Shown here piece after piece: positions 25,606 to 33,959 of a stretch of DNA of 64,000 bases. Origin of the DNA: Streptomyces sp. NBC_01233. Lineage in GTDB: Bacteria; Actinomycetota; Actinomycetes; Streptomycetales; Streptomycetaceae. The translations under genes were made by a program, and so were the position numbers. Position 1 is the stretch's first letter. Each line of letters opens with the position of its first letter. A model generated the notes under the pieces. It did no database searches. It was given only the letters and a program-made list of their open reading frames with translations, and had not been told where the DNA came from. The stretch spans positions 2,232,501 to 2,296,500 of the forward strand of contig NZ_CP108514.1 of the NCBI RefSeq assembly GCF_035989305.1, given 5' to 3'.

Positions 25606-26805
25606 ATGAGCGCATCGCAGACCTCCGACGTCCCCACCCTCCTCGTCAAGATCTTCGGCAAGGACCGTCCCGGGATCACCGCCGGGCTGTTCGACACCCT
25701 CGCCGCCTACTCCGTCGATGTCGTCGACATCGAGCAGGTCGTCACCCGTGGCCGCATCGTCCTGTGCGCCCTCGTCACCAAGCCCGCCGGCGGCGCCGAG
25801 GGCGACCTGCGGGCCACCGTCCACAGCTGGGCCGAGTCCCTCAAGATGCAGGCCGAGATCCTCTCCGGCACCGGTGACAACCGGCCGCGCGGCAGCGGCC
25901 GCTCCCATGTCACCGTGCTCGGGCACCCGCTCACCGCCGAGTCCACGGCCGCCATCGCCTCCCGGATCACCGAGACCGGCGGCAACATCGACCGCATCTT
26001 CCGCCTCGCCAAGTACCCGGTGACGGCGGTGGAGTTCGCCGTCTCCGGTGTCGAGACCGAGCCGCTGCGCACCGCCCTGGCCACCGCCTCCGCGCACATC
26101 GGCGTGGACGTGGCCGTGGTCTCGGCCGGACTGCACCGCCGGGCCCAGCGCCTGGTCGTCATGGACGTGGACTCGACCCTGATCCAGGACGAGGTCATCG
26201 AGCTGTTCGCCGCGCACGCCGGGTGCGAGGCCGAGGTCGCCGAGGTCACCGAGCGGGCCATGCGCGGCGAGCTGGACTTCGAGCAGTCGCTGCACGCCCG
26301 GGTGGCGCTGCTGGCGGGCCTGGACGCCTCCGTCGTGGACAAGGTCCGCGCCGAGGTGCAGCTGACCCCGGGTGCCCGGACCCTGATCCGCACGCTCAAG
26401 CGGCTCGGCTACCAGGTGGGCGTGGTCTCGGGCGGGTTCACCCAGGTCACGGACGATCTGCGGGAGCGGCTGGGGCTGGACTTCGCCTCCGCCAACACGC
26501 TGGAGATCGTCGACGGGAAGCTGACGGGCCGGGTCACCGGCGAGATCGTGGACCGGGCGGGCAAGGCCCGGCTGCTGCGCCGCTTCGCCGCCGAGGCCGG
26601 GGTGCCGCTGGCCCAGACGGTGGCCATCGGTGACGGGGCCAACGACCTGGACATGCTGAACGCGGCCGGGCTGGGCGTGGCCTTCAACGCCAAGCCGGTG
26701 GTCCGCGAGGCCGCGCACACGGCGGTGAACGTGCCCTTCCTCGACGCGGTGCTGTACCTGCTCGGGATCACCCGCGAGGAGGTCGAGGCCGCCGATCTGG
26801 CCTGA
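25606..26805 (+). CDS. serB: phosphoserine phosphatase with ACT domains
   Basis: The 399-residue enzyme performs the last step of serine synthesis. Two N-terminal ACT-like regulatory regions (about 10-85 and 98-170) precede a HAD phosphatase. The catalytic Asp187 and Asp189 lie in VVMDVDSTLIQDE, then VVSGGFT and GDGANDLDML with the metal ligands. The ACT part suggests amino-acid feedback, as in mycobacterial SerB2. ATG start with GTGAGG upstream. Confidence 0.96.
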   Translation: MSASQTSDVPTLLVKIFGKDRPGITAGLFDTLAAYSVDVVDIEQVVTRGRIVLCALVTKPAGGAEGDLRATVHSWAESLKMQAEILSGTGDNRPRGSGRSHVTVLGHPLTAESTAAIASRITETGGNIDRIFRLAKYPVTAVEFAVSGVETEPLRTALATASAHIGVDVAVVSAGLHRRAQRLVVMDVDSTLIQDEVIELFAAHAGCEAEVAEVTERAMRGELDFEQSLHARVALLAGLDASVVDKVRAEVQLTPGARTLIRTLKRLGYQVGVVSGGFTQVTDDLRERLGLDFASANTLEIVDGKLTGRVTGEIVDRAGKARLLRRFAAEAGVPLAQTVAIGDGANDLDMLNAAGLGVAFNAKPVVREAAHTAVNVPFLDAVLYLLGITREEVEAADLA

Positions 26806-26827
26806 CCCTCGGGACACGAACGGGATG

Positions 26828-26870
26828 CGAACGGGCCCCGGAGGCCGATGCGGCTGCCGGGGCCCGTTCG
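26828..26870. terminator. terminator between serB and sixA
   Basis: CGAACGGGCCCCGG (26828-26841) pairs perfectly with CCGGGGCCCGTTCG (26857-26870) between convergent genes. Confidence 0.88.
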
Positions 26871-26894
26871 CGCGTACGCGGCCGGTCGGGCCGG

Positions 26895-27416
26895 TCAGTG
26901 TCCCTTGGGGGTCCAGTAGTCGAGCAGGGTGCCCACCCCGTGCTCCACGGACTTCCACGATCCGGTGAAGGAGACGACGGCGAGGGCCGCGGTGGGGAAT
27001 CCCGTACGGGTCATCCTCGCGAGGGTCTCTCCCTCCGCACGCCCGGAGAGGGCGTCGGCGAGGGCGTGTATGCCGGGGTTGTGGCCGATGACGAGGAGAT
27101 CGGAGACCTCGTCGGAGGTCTCGTTCAGCAGGGCGATGAGCTCGCCCAGCGAGGCGTCGTAGAGCCTCTCCTCGTAGTGGGTCTTGGGCCGGTGCGGCAT
27201 CTCCTGGACGGCGAGCTTCCAGGTCTCTCGGGTGCGGGCCGCGGTGGAGCAGAGGGCCAGGTCGAAGACGGTGCCGGTCTCGGCGAGCTTCAGACCGACG
27301 GCCGACGCGTCCGTGCGGCCTCGTTCCGCCAGCGGGCGGTCGTGGTCGGACACCTCGGGCCAGTCGGCCTTGGCGTGCCGGAGAAGGGCGATCCTGCGGG
27401 GTGTGTCGGCGCTCAT
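26895..27416 (-). CDS. SixA-type histidine phosphatase
   Basis: The 173-residue histidine-phosphatase superfamily protein has the RHA variant of the RHG motif at Arg13-His14, Arg-Pro-Leu-Ala-Glu-Arg-Gly, CSTAARTRETW and the second catalytic His in LLVIGHNPG. SixA removes phosphate from phosphohistidine proteins in E. coli; the streptomycete target is unknown. The start at 27416 matches the domain boundary. Confidence 0.88.
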   Translation of the reverse strand: MSADTPRRIALLRHAKADWPEVSDHDRPLAERGRTDASAVGLKLAETGTVFDLALCSTAARTRETWKLAVQEMPHRPKTHYEERLYDASLGELIALLNETSDEVSDLLVIGHNPGIHALADALSGRAEGETLARMTRTGFPTAALAVVSFTGSWKSVEHGVGTLLDYWTPKGH

Positions 27417-27500
27417 GACTCCCAGCTTCGCATGAAACGAGCCACGGGGCGCAGGGTGTTGGGGGGGGCTCACCCCGGGAGGTGAGGGGCGCTCGGGAGG

Positions 27501-27728
27501 TCAGCCGACGGCGCGCAGGAGCTGCTCCGCGACCTGGACCAGGGACGAGACCTCGCCGGTGGCCGCGTGGGCCTCGCCGGAGCCGGCCAGGAGCGTCAGC
27601 AGGAGGCCGAAGGCGAGGGCGGGCAGGGCCAGCGCCCACCAATGCAGCCGGGCGCTGGCGCCGGCGGTGGCGCGGGCCCGGGGGGCGGTGACGGACGGGA
27701 GGGACCGGGTGTGCATGGGGGCCGACAT
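27501..27728 (-). CDS. small single-pass membrane or secreted hypothetical protein
   Basis: This 75-residue protein has a basic N-terminus, one hydrophobic segment (WWALALPALAFGLLLTLLAG), and a short tail after ALA-type EAHAATGE that could be a signal cleavage site. I do not recognise a family. Confidence 0.6.
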   Translation of the reverse strand: MSAPMHTRSLPSVTAPRARATAGASARLHWWALALPALAFGLLLTLLAGSGEAHAATGEVSSLVQVAEQLLRAVG

Positions 27729-27835
27729 GGCCGCCTCCGTGGGTGTGCGGACGGGACTGGCTCGCTGTTCACGAATCTATGGATCCGGTGCGGCCGGTCC
27801 CATCCGGGGCACACCCCACTTCACCCTGAGCCTGA

Positions 27836-27874
27836 CCCCCTAGGGGTGGTGGGGTTGTCCCCACCCTCAGGGGG
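27836..27874. terminator. possible stem-loop
   Basis: GGTGGGG (27848-27854) pairs with CCCCACC (27859-27865) inside an outer CCCCC/GGGGG pairing. It is followed by a 12-bp repeat GCGTCCTCGGCG present about three times near 27890-27918. Confidence 0.4.
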
Positions 27875-27910
27875 AGGCGGGCGTCCTCGGCGGCGTCCTC
27901 GGCGGCGTCC

Positions 27911-28030
27911 TCAGGGCGAGGCGATCGTGGCGATCACCGAGATGATCACGGTGATGCCGAGGATCGCGCCGAGCACGAGGCCGAGCTTCTTGCGGCCGTC
28001 CTGCGGGTTCGGTTCAAGTACGGGCGACAT
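27911..28030 (-). CDS. 39-residue membrane peptide (SGM_5486-like)
   Basis: This small gene encodes MSPVLEPNPQDGRKKLGLVL followed by a hydrophobic helix and the ending ATIASP. It resembles the SGM_5486 family of transporter-associated peptides that I recall beside MFS genes. Its start lies 5 nt after the MFS stop, so it is probably co-transcribed as an accessory subunit. Confidence 0.75.
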   Translation of the reverse strand: MSPVLEPNPQDGRKKLGLVLGAILGITVIISVIATIASP

Positions 28031-28035
28031 GCCGG

Positions 28036-29376
28036 TCAGTCTCGCATGCCGCATTCGTCCTCGATCGTGCGGTCCCGGCCTGCCAGGATTCCCAGCGCGA
28101 TCTGCGGGACGAGCAGGCCCGCCATCAGGGCGAGCGGCAGGTCCCAGCCGCCGCTGTGCTGGTAGAGGGCGCCGATGAGGAGGGGGCCGGGGATGGAGAT
28201 GAGGTAGCCGGTGCTCTGGGCGAAGGCGGAGAGCTTGACCACGCCTGCGGGGGACTTGGCGCGCAGCCCGATGAGGGTGATGACGAGGGGGAACGCGCAG
28301 TTGGAGATGCCGAGCAGGAGCGCCCAGGCCCAGGCTCCCGCGGCGGGGGCGAAGTAGAGCCCGAGGTAGCCGGTGAGCCCGAAGACGCCGAGGACGGCGG
28401 CGATGACGCCCTGGTTCTTCATCCGGGCTGCGAGGCCCGGGATGACGAAGGCGAGCGGGACGCCCATGACCATGGTGACGGCGAGCAGCACACCGGCGGT
28501 GGAGGCGGAGACCCCGGCGTCGCGGAAGATCTGCGGGAGCCAGCCCATGGTGATGTACGCGCCCGTGGCCTGGAGGCCGAAGTAGCAGGCGAGGGCCCAG
28601 GCGGTGCGGCTGCGGACGACCCGCGGGCCCGCGTCGGCCCGTACGGCGGTACCCGCGCCGGAGGCGGCTGCGGTCGCGGCCCGCTCGGCGCGCCGGGAGG
28701 CGCGGGCGATGGGCAGCCAGGGCAGTACGGCGACCAGGGCGAGCACGGCCCAGATCAGCAGGCCGGTGCGCCAGCTGCCGCCGAGGGCGCCGGTCAGCGG
28801 GACGGTCGCGGCGGCGGCGAGGGAGGTGCCCGCGGCCAGGGCCATGGAGTACAGGCCGGTCATGGTGCCGACCCGGTCCGGGAAGTAGCGCTTGACGATC
28901 ACCGGGAGCAGGACGTTGGTGAGGGCTATGCCGGCCAGGGAGAGGGCGCTGGCCGCCAGGAAGCCCGCGGCTCCGCTCGTGAAGGGGCGGATCAGCAGGC
29001 CGGTGGCGACGGCGGCCATGCCGGCGCAGACGACGGCGGCCGGGCCGAAGCGGCGGGAGAGCCGGGGCGCGGTGACGCCGAAGACGGCGAAGCAGAGGGC
29101 GGGGACGGAGGTGATCAGTCCGGCGACGGTGCCGCTCATGCCGAGACCCGTGCGGGTCTCCTCGAAGAGGGCGCCGAGGCTGGTGATGGCGGGCCGCAGG
29201 TTGAGGGCGGCCAGCACGATTCCGACGATGAGCACCGGGCCGAGCCAGGTCGGCTGCGCCGTCGCGTGCGGGGTGGCGGCGGCCGCAGCGCGGTCCACGG
29301 CCTCGCGGGCGGCCTGCCGCGGGGGCGGGTGGCTCCCGGCGGGCCGGTCGAGCGTCTGGAGTTCTTCGTCGGACAT
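28036..29376 (-). CDS. MFS transporter, CynX/NimT family
   Basis: The 446-residue major facilitator has twelve predicted membrane segments and a long soluble N-terminus (about 45 residues). The sequence LNLRPAITSLGALFEE at the first helix is typical of the CynX/NimT (cyanate or nitroimidazole) branch. It is divergent from a GntR gene 57 nt away, which probably regulates it. The true substrate is unknown. Confidence 0.88.
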   Translation of the reverse strand: MSDEELQTLDRPAGSHPPPRQAAREAVDRAAAAATPHATAQPTWLGPVLIVGIVLAALNLRPAITSLGALFEETRTGLGMSGTVAGLITSVPALCFAVFGVTAPRLSRRFGPAAVVCAGMAAVATGLLIRPFTSGAAGFLAASALSLAGIALTNVLLPVIVKRYFPDRVGTMTGLYSMALAAGTSLAAAATVPLTGALGGSWRTGLLIWAVLALVAVLPWLPIARASRRAERAATAAASGAGTAVRADAGPRVVRSRTAWALACYFGLQATGAYITMGWLPQIFRDAGVSASTAGVLLAVTMVMGVPLAFVIPGLAARMKNQGVIAAVLGVFGLTGYLGLYFAPAAGAWAWALLLGISNCAFPLVITLIGLRAKSPAGVVKLSAFAQSTGYLISIPGPLLIGALYQHSGGWDLPLALMAGLLVPQIALGILAGRDRTIEDECGMRD

Positions 29377-29389
29377 CCAGCCATCATAG

Positions 29390-29404
29390 AATCATGGGAT
29401 GATT
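29390..29404. promoter_or_regulatory. putative GntR operator
   Basis: AATCATGGGATGATT is a perfect 6-bp inverted repeat around GGG in the 57-nt gap between the divergent MFS and GntR genes. FadR-type GntR proteins bind sites of this size, so autoregulation and control of the exporter are likely. Confidence 0.6.
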
Positions 29405-29433
29405 GGTTGTCCAGTCGCTCTTGAGAGGAACCC

Positions 29434-30138
29434 ATGCCGCTGACGTCGCCACGGCGCTCCGCACTCGTCGATCAGGTGATCGCCCAGCTGCGGAACCAGA
29501 TCACCTCCGGCGAGTGGCCGGTCGGCGCCCGCATCCCGACCGAGCCGGAGCTCGTCGAGCTGCTCGGCGTCGCCCGCAACACGGTGCGCGAGGCCGTGCG
29601 GGCGCTGGCGCACAACGGCCTCCTGGACATCCGGCAGGGCTCGGGCACGTACGTCATCGCCACCAGCGAGCTGGCCGGCGTCATGCACCGCCGGTTCGCC
29701 GGCGCCGAGCCGCGGCACATCGCCGAGCTGCGTTCGACGCTGGAGTCCTCGGCGGCCCGGCTGGCGGCGGAGCGGCGCACCGAGCGGGACCTCGTACAGC
29801 TGGACGCGCTGCTGGCGCGCCGTGAGGAGGCCTGGGCGGGCGGGGACGCGGAGGTCTTCGTGGCCGCGGACGTGAGCCTGCACATGGCGGTGGTGACGGC
29901 CTCGCACAACGAGGTGCTGATCGGGCTGTACGCGGACCTCGGCGACCTGGTGGCCGACTGGCTGCGGGCGGACGTGGGCACCGAGCTGCATCCGTCGGCC
30001 CATCTGGACCACGCGCGGCTGATCGAGGCGATCCGGCGCGGGGACAGGGACGCGGCGGCTTCGGAGGCGGCGGGCCACCCCTTCGCCTGCCTCGGCAGGA
30101 ACAAGGCCGGGGACCCGCTCACGCCCGCTGGTGGCTGA
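29434..30138 (+). CDS. FadR-family GntR transcriptional regulator
   Basis: The 234-residue protein has a winged helix-turn-helix (about 10-75: IPTEPELVELLGVARNTVREAVRAL, then RQGSGTYV) and an all-helical FCD ligand domain with HIAELRSTLE, ADVSLHMAVV and DHARLIEAI, which carry metal-binding residues in many relatives. It is divergent from the MFS gene, its likely target. It overlaps the convergent gene at its end by 20 nt. Confidence 0.92.
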   Translation: MPLTSPRRSALVDQVIAQLRNQITSGEWPVGARIPTEPELVELLGVARNTVREAVRALAHNGLLDIRQGSGTYVIATSELAGVMHRRFAGAEPRHIAELRSTLESSAARLAAERRTERDLVQLDALLARREEAWAGGDAEVFVAADVSLHMAVVTASHNEVLIGLYADLGDLVADWLRADVGTELHPSAHLDHARLIEAIRRGDRDAAASEAAGHPFACLGRNKAGDPLTPAGG

Positions 30139-30550
30139 CCCAGGCCGATCGGACCTCTTTCCAGCAGCGGCCGGTGAGCTCCACCCGGCCGGCCGGTCCG
30201 ACGGCCACGGCGGCGCCGTCCCCGTCCACGTCCCACCAGCGGTCGCATTCGACGTGCAGCCGCAGCAGGTCGGTCTCCGGGTAGGCGTTGTGGCAGTTCG
30301 CCGTCACCTGCGAGCCCTCGATCGTGGTGTCGCAGTCGGCTCCGAAGAGTTCCCGCCCGGTGGGGCGCGAGGGCTGGGCTGGGGGCTCGGCGGGGATGTC
30401 GGCGAGTTCCACGACGGCCGGCGCCACCGCTTCGGGGCCGGGCGCCGATTCGTCTCCCACGGGCTGCGCGGCCGCTCCGGGGACCAGGAGTCCGGTCAGG
30501 ATCACCGAGGTGACCAGCATCGATACCGTTCGGCTCGGCCTCGCTCGCAC
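30119..30550 (-). CDS. secreted hypothetical protein
   Basis: The 143-residue protein has a signal peptide (SMLVTSVILTGLLVPGAAAQ), a Pro/Ala-rich stretch, then a domain with four cysteines (ADCDTT, ANCHNAYPETD, ECDRWW, GRCWKEV) that could form two disulfides outside the cell. I do not recognise the family. Confidence 0.7.
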   Translation of the reverse strand: MRARPSRTVSMLVTSVILTGLLVPGAAAQPVGDESAPGPEAVAPAVVELADIPAEPPAQPSRPTGRELFGADCDTTIEGSQVTANCHNAYPETDLLRLHVECDRWWDVDGDGAAVAVGPAGRVELTGRCWKEVRSAWVSHQRA

Positions 30551-30683
30551 TCCTACCCTCCTCCCCGCAGGAGCCGGGAAGATCCCGACCTGGCCAGTTT
30601 GCAGGCATCTGTCCTAGTTTTCGACTCGGGAAGATCCGGTCGGCCGGTGAACATACGAGCGACCAGCGGCCCGGCCACGTGAA

Positions 30684-30729
30684 ACGGCGGCGGCCGCGCC
30701 TCCCCGGAGGGAAGCGCGGCCGCCGCCGT
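30684..30729. terminator. terminator of the fabG-fabI unit
   Basis: ACGGCGGCGGCCGCGC (30684-30699) pairs perfectly with 30714-30729, just after the fabI stop on the minus strand. A 16-bp stem, without a clear T-run. Confidence 0.8.
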
Positions 30730-30755
30730 ACGGACGCAGGAGCCCTGACCGGAGG

Positions 30756-31526
30756 TCAGGCACCCATCGCGTGCAGGCCGCCGTCCACGTGGACGATCTC
30801 GCCGGTGGTCTTCGGGAACCAGTCGGACAGCAGGGCCACGACGCCCTTGCCCGTCGGCTCCGGGTCGCTCATGTCCCACTCCAGCATGGAGCGGGAGTTC
30901 CAGACCTCGGCCAGCTCACCGAAGCCCGGGATGGACTTCGCGGCCATGGAGCCGATCGGACCGGCCGAGACCAGGTTGCAGCGGATGTTCTCCTTGCCCA
31001 GGTCGCGGGCGAGGTAACGGCTGGTGGCCTCCAGGGCGGCCTTGGCCGGGCCCATCCAGTCGTACTGCGGCCAGGCGAACTGCGCGTCGAAGGTGAGGCC
31101 GACGACGGCCGCGCCCTCCGCCGGGAAGAGCGGCTTGCAGGCCATGGTCAGCGACTTCAGCGAGAACGCCGAAACGTGCATGGCGGTGGCGACCGACTCG
31201 AACGGGGTGTTCAGGAAGTTGCCGCCGAGGGCGTCCTGCGGCGCGAAGCCGATCGAGTGGACGACGCCGTCGAGGCCGCCGAGCTCGTCGCGGACGAGGC
31301 CCTCCAGACGGGCCAGGTGCTCGTCGTTGGTGACGTCGAGCTCGATCACCTTGACCGGCTTGGGCAGCTTCTTCGCGATGCGCTCGGTCAGCGACGGGCG
31401 CGGCCAGGCGGTGAGGATGACCTCGGCGCCCTGCTCCTGGGCCAGCCGGGCCGTGTGGAAGGCGATGGAGGACTCCATCAGCACACCCGTGATGAGGATG
31501 CGCTTGCCCTCGAGAATTCCGCTCAT
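30756..31526 (-). CDS. fabI: enoyl-ACP reductase (NADH), FabI/InhA type
   Basis: The 256-residue atypical SDR reduces enoyl-ACP in type II fatty acid synthesis. It has ILITGVLMESSIAFHTA for the cofactor loop, HSIGFAP, the catalytic Tyr/Lys in YDWMGPAKAALE, and AGPIGSMAAKSIPGF. It is 5 nt downstream of fabG, so the pair is an operon. It belongs to the class targeted by isoniazid and triclosan. Confidence 0.96.
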   Translation of the reverse strand: MSGILEGKRILITGVLMESSIAFHTARLAQEQGAEVILTAWPRPSLTERIAKKLPKPVKVIELDVTNDEHLARLEGLVRDELGGLDGVVHSIGFAPQDALGGNFLNTPFESVATAMHVSAFSLKSLTMACKPLFPAEGAAVVGLTFDAQFAWPQYDWMGPAKAALEATSRYLARDLGKENIRCNLVSAGPIGSMAAKSIPGFGELAEVWNSRSMLEWDMSDPEPTGKGVVALLSDWFPKTTGEIVHVDGGLHAMGA

Positions 31527-31531
31527 GGTGA

Positions 31532-32251
31532 TCAGTGACCCATGCCCAATCCGCCGTCAACGGGAATGACGGCTCCGGTGATGTACGCGGCGTCGTCGGA
31601 CGCCAGGAAGCGGACGGCTGCCGCGATCTCCTCGGGCTGCGCGTAACGGCCGAGCGGCACCTGGCCCACGATGCCCGCGCGCTGCTCGTCGGTGAGCACC
31701 TTCGTCATGTCGGTGTCCACGAAACCGGGGGCGACGACGTTGAAGGTGATGTTGCGGGAGCCCAGCTCACGGGCGAGCGAGCGGGCGAAGCCGACCAGCG
31801 CGGCCTTCGAAGCGGCGTAGTTGGCCTGGCCGGCCGAACCGAGCAGTCCGACGACCGAGGAGATCAGGACGACGCGGCCCTTCTTGGCACGGAGCATGCC
31901 ACGGTTCGCGCGCTTTACCACCCGGAACGTGCCGGTGAGGTTCGTGTCGACGACGGACGCGAAGTCCTCCTCGGACATCCGCATCAGCAGCGTGTCCTTG
32001 GTGATGCCGGCATTGGCCACCAGCACCTCGACCGCGCCGTGCGCGTCCTCGATCTGCTTGTAGGCCTGCTCCACCTGCTCGGAGTCGGTGATGTCGCACC
32101 GCACCGCCAGGACACCGAGCGAGGTGAGCGCCTCCGGCGGCTCACCCGACCGGAACGTGATCGCGACCTTGTCGCCGGCCTCCGCGAAGGCTCGGGCGAT
32201 GGCGAGGCCGATGCCCCGGTTTCCTCCGGTGACGAGAACCGAGCGGCTCAA
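31532..32251 (-). CDS. fabG: 3-oxoacyl-ACP reductase
   Basis: The 239-residue SDR has TGGNRGIG, NAGITKDTLLMRM, the catalytic Ser in ISSVVGLLG and YAASKAA, and the C-terminal DGGLGMGH. It performs the beta-ketoacyl reduction step before FabI. It is the first gene of the fabG-fabI operon, with its promoter in 32252-32435. Confidence 0.96.
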   Translation of the reverse strand: MSRSVLVTGGNRGIGLAIARAFAEAGDKVAITFRSGEPPEALTSLGVLAVRCDITDSEQVEQAYKQIEDAHGAVEVLVANAGITKDTLLMRMSEEDFASVVDTNLTGTFRVVKRANRGMLRAKKGRVVLISSVVGLLGSAGQANYAASKAALVGFARSLARELGSRNITFNVVAPGFVDTDMTKVLTDEQRAGIVGQVPLGRYAQPEEIAAAVRFLASDDAAYITGAVIPVDGGLGMGH

Positions 32252-32357
32252 CGGATCACCCTTTCGCTAGCGGTCTGAATACCAAAAACCTATAGGTCGC
32301 ACCGCTCGTACGGAGAATCGACCCCCGACAGGGCCTCGCGGCGGGCTCTGTCGAGTC

Positions 32358-32375
32358 CCTACAGAAAGATGTAGG
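32358..32375. promoter_or_regulatory. palindrome CCTACA-N6-TGTAGG upstream of tldD
   Basis: A perfect 6-bp inverted repeat lies 60 nt before the tldD start in the gap divergent from fabG. Its position suits an operator. No regulator is suggested by context. Confidence 0.5.
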
Positions 32376-32435
32376 CACGAGAGCCCCGATCGCGACATGA
32401 TCGGGGCGACCGGCCCCGACCCCGGGAGGACTTCC

Positions 32436-33959
32436 GTGCCCCATTCCATCGACGCGGCCTTCACCGCGCTTCCCTTGCGGGCGCTCGCCGACGCGGCGCT
32501 CGCCCGGGCCCGCGCGCTGGGCGCCGAGCATGCCGACTTCCGGCTGGAGCGGATCCGCAGCGCCTCCTGGCGCCTGCGCGACGCCAAGCCCGCCGGCGGG
32601 TCCGACACCACCGACCTCGGATTCGCGGTCCGCGTGGTGCACGGAGGCAGCTGGGGGTTCGCCTCCGGTGTGGACCTGACCATGGACGCCGCCGCCAAGG
32701 TGGCCTCGCAGGCCGTGGCCATGGCGAAGCTGTCCGCCCAGGTGATCAAGGCCGCCGGTTCGGACGAGCGCGTGGAGCTCGCCGACGAGCCGGTGCACGC
32801 GGACCGCACCTGGATCTCCGCCTACGACGTGAACCCCTTCGAGGTGCCGGACGCGGAGAAGGCGGCGCTGCTCGCCGACTGGAGCGCGCGCCTGCTGGCG
32901 GCCGACGGCGTGGCGCACGTGGACGCCTCGCTGCTCGCCGTGCACGAGAACAAGTTCTACGCCGACACCGCGGGCACCTCGACCACGCAGCAGCGGGTGC
33001 GGATCCACCCGCAGCTCACCGCCGTCGCCGTGAACGGCACGACCGGCGAGTTCGACTCCATGCGCACCATCGCCCCGCCCGCCGGCCGCGGCTGGGAGTA
33101 CCTGACCGGCACCGGCTGGGACTGGAACTCCGAGCTGGAGCAGATCCCGGGCCTGCTCGCCGAGAAGATGCGGGCGCCGAGCGTCGAGGCAGGCCGCTAC
33201 GACCTGGTGGTGGACCCGTCCAACCTGTGGCTCACCATCCACGAGTCCATCGGCCACGCCACCGAGCTCGACCGGGCGCTGGGCTACGAGGCGGCGTACG
33301 CGGGGACCTCCTTCGCCACCTTCGACCAGCTGAACAAGCTGACGTACGGCTCCTCGATCATGAACGTGACCGGTGACCGCACGGCCGAGCACGGTCTGGC
33401 GACCATCGGGTACGACGACGAGGGCGTCCAGGCGCAGTCCTGGGACCTGGTCAAGGACGGCACCCTGGTCGGCTACCAGCTGGACCGGCGGATCGCGAGG
33501 CTGACGGGCCTGGGCCGCTCCAACGGCTGCGCCTACGCCGACTCCCCCGGGCACGTGCCCGTCCAGCGGATGGCGAACGTCTCGCTGCAGCCGGATCCGG
33601 GCGGCCTCTCGACCGAGGACCTGATCGGCGGGGTGGAGCGCGGGATCTACGTGGTCGGCGACCGCTCCTGGTCGATCGACATGCAGCGCTACAACTTCCA
33701 GTTCACCGGGCAGCGGTTCTTCCGGATCGAGAACGGCCGGCTGGCCGGACAGCTGCGCGACGTGGCGTACCAGGCCACCACGACCGATTTCTGGGGCTCG
33801 ATGGAGAAGGTCGGCGGCCCCCAGACCTACGTCCTGGGCGGCGCCTTCAACTGCGGCAAGGCCCAGCCGGGGCAGGTCGCGGCGGTCTCGCACGGCTGCC
33901 CGTCCGCGCTGTTCCGCGACGTGAACATCTTGAACACCACGCAGGAGGCCGGCCGATGA
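32436..33959 (+). CDS. tldD: TldD metallopeptidase
   Basis: The 507-residue subunit of the TldD/TldE (PmbA) protease has the zinc motif HESIGHATELD. The partner TldE gene follows with a 4-nt overlap. The complex trims peptides such as microcin B17 precursors and CcdA in E. coli. GTG start with GGGAGGA 5 nt upstream. Confidence 0.95.
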   Translation: MPHSIDAAFTALPLRALADAALARARALGAEHADFRLERIRSASWRLRDAKPAGGSDTTDLGFAVRVVHGGSWGFASGVDLTMDAAAKVASQAVAMAKLSAQVIKAAGSDERVELADEPVHADRTWISAYDVNPFEVPDAEKAALLADWSARLLAADGVAHVDASLLAVHENKFYADTAGTSTTQQRVRIHPQLTAVAVNGTTGEFDSMRTIAPPAGRGWEYLTGTGWDWNSELEQIPGLLAEKMRAPSVEAGRYDLVVDPSNLWLTIHESIGHATELDRALGYEAAYAGTSFATFDQLNKLTYGSSIMNVTGDRTAEHGLATIGYDDEGVQAQSWDLVKDGTLVGYQLDRRIARLTGLGRSNGCAYADSPGHVPVQRMANVSLQPDPGGLSTEDLIGGVERGIYVVGDRSWSIDMQRYNFQFTGQRFFRIENGRLAGQLRDVAYQATTTDFWGSMEKVGGPQTYVLGGAFNCGKAQPGQVAAVSHGCPSALFRDVNILNTTQEAGR

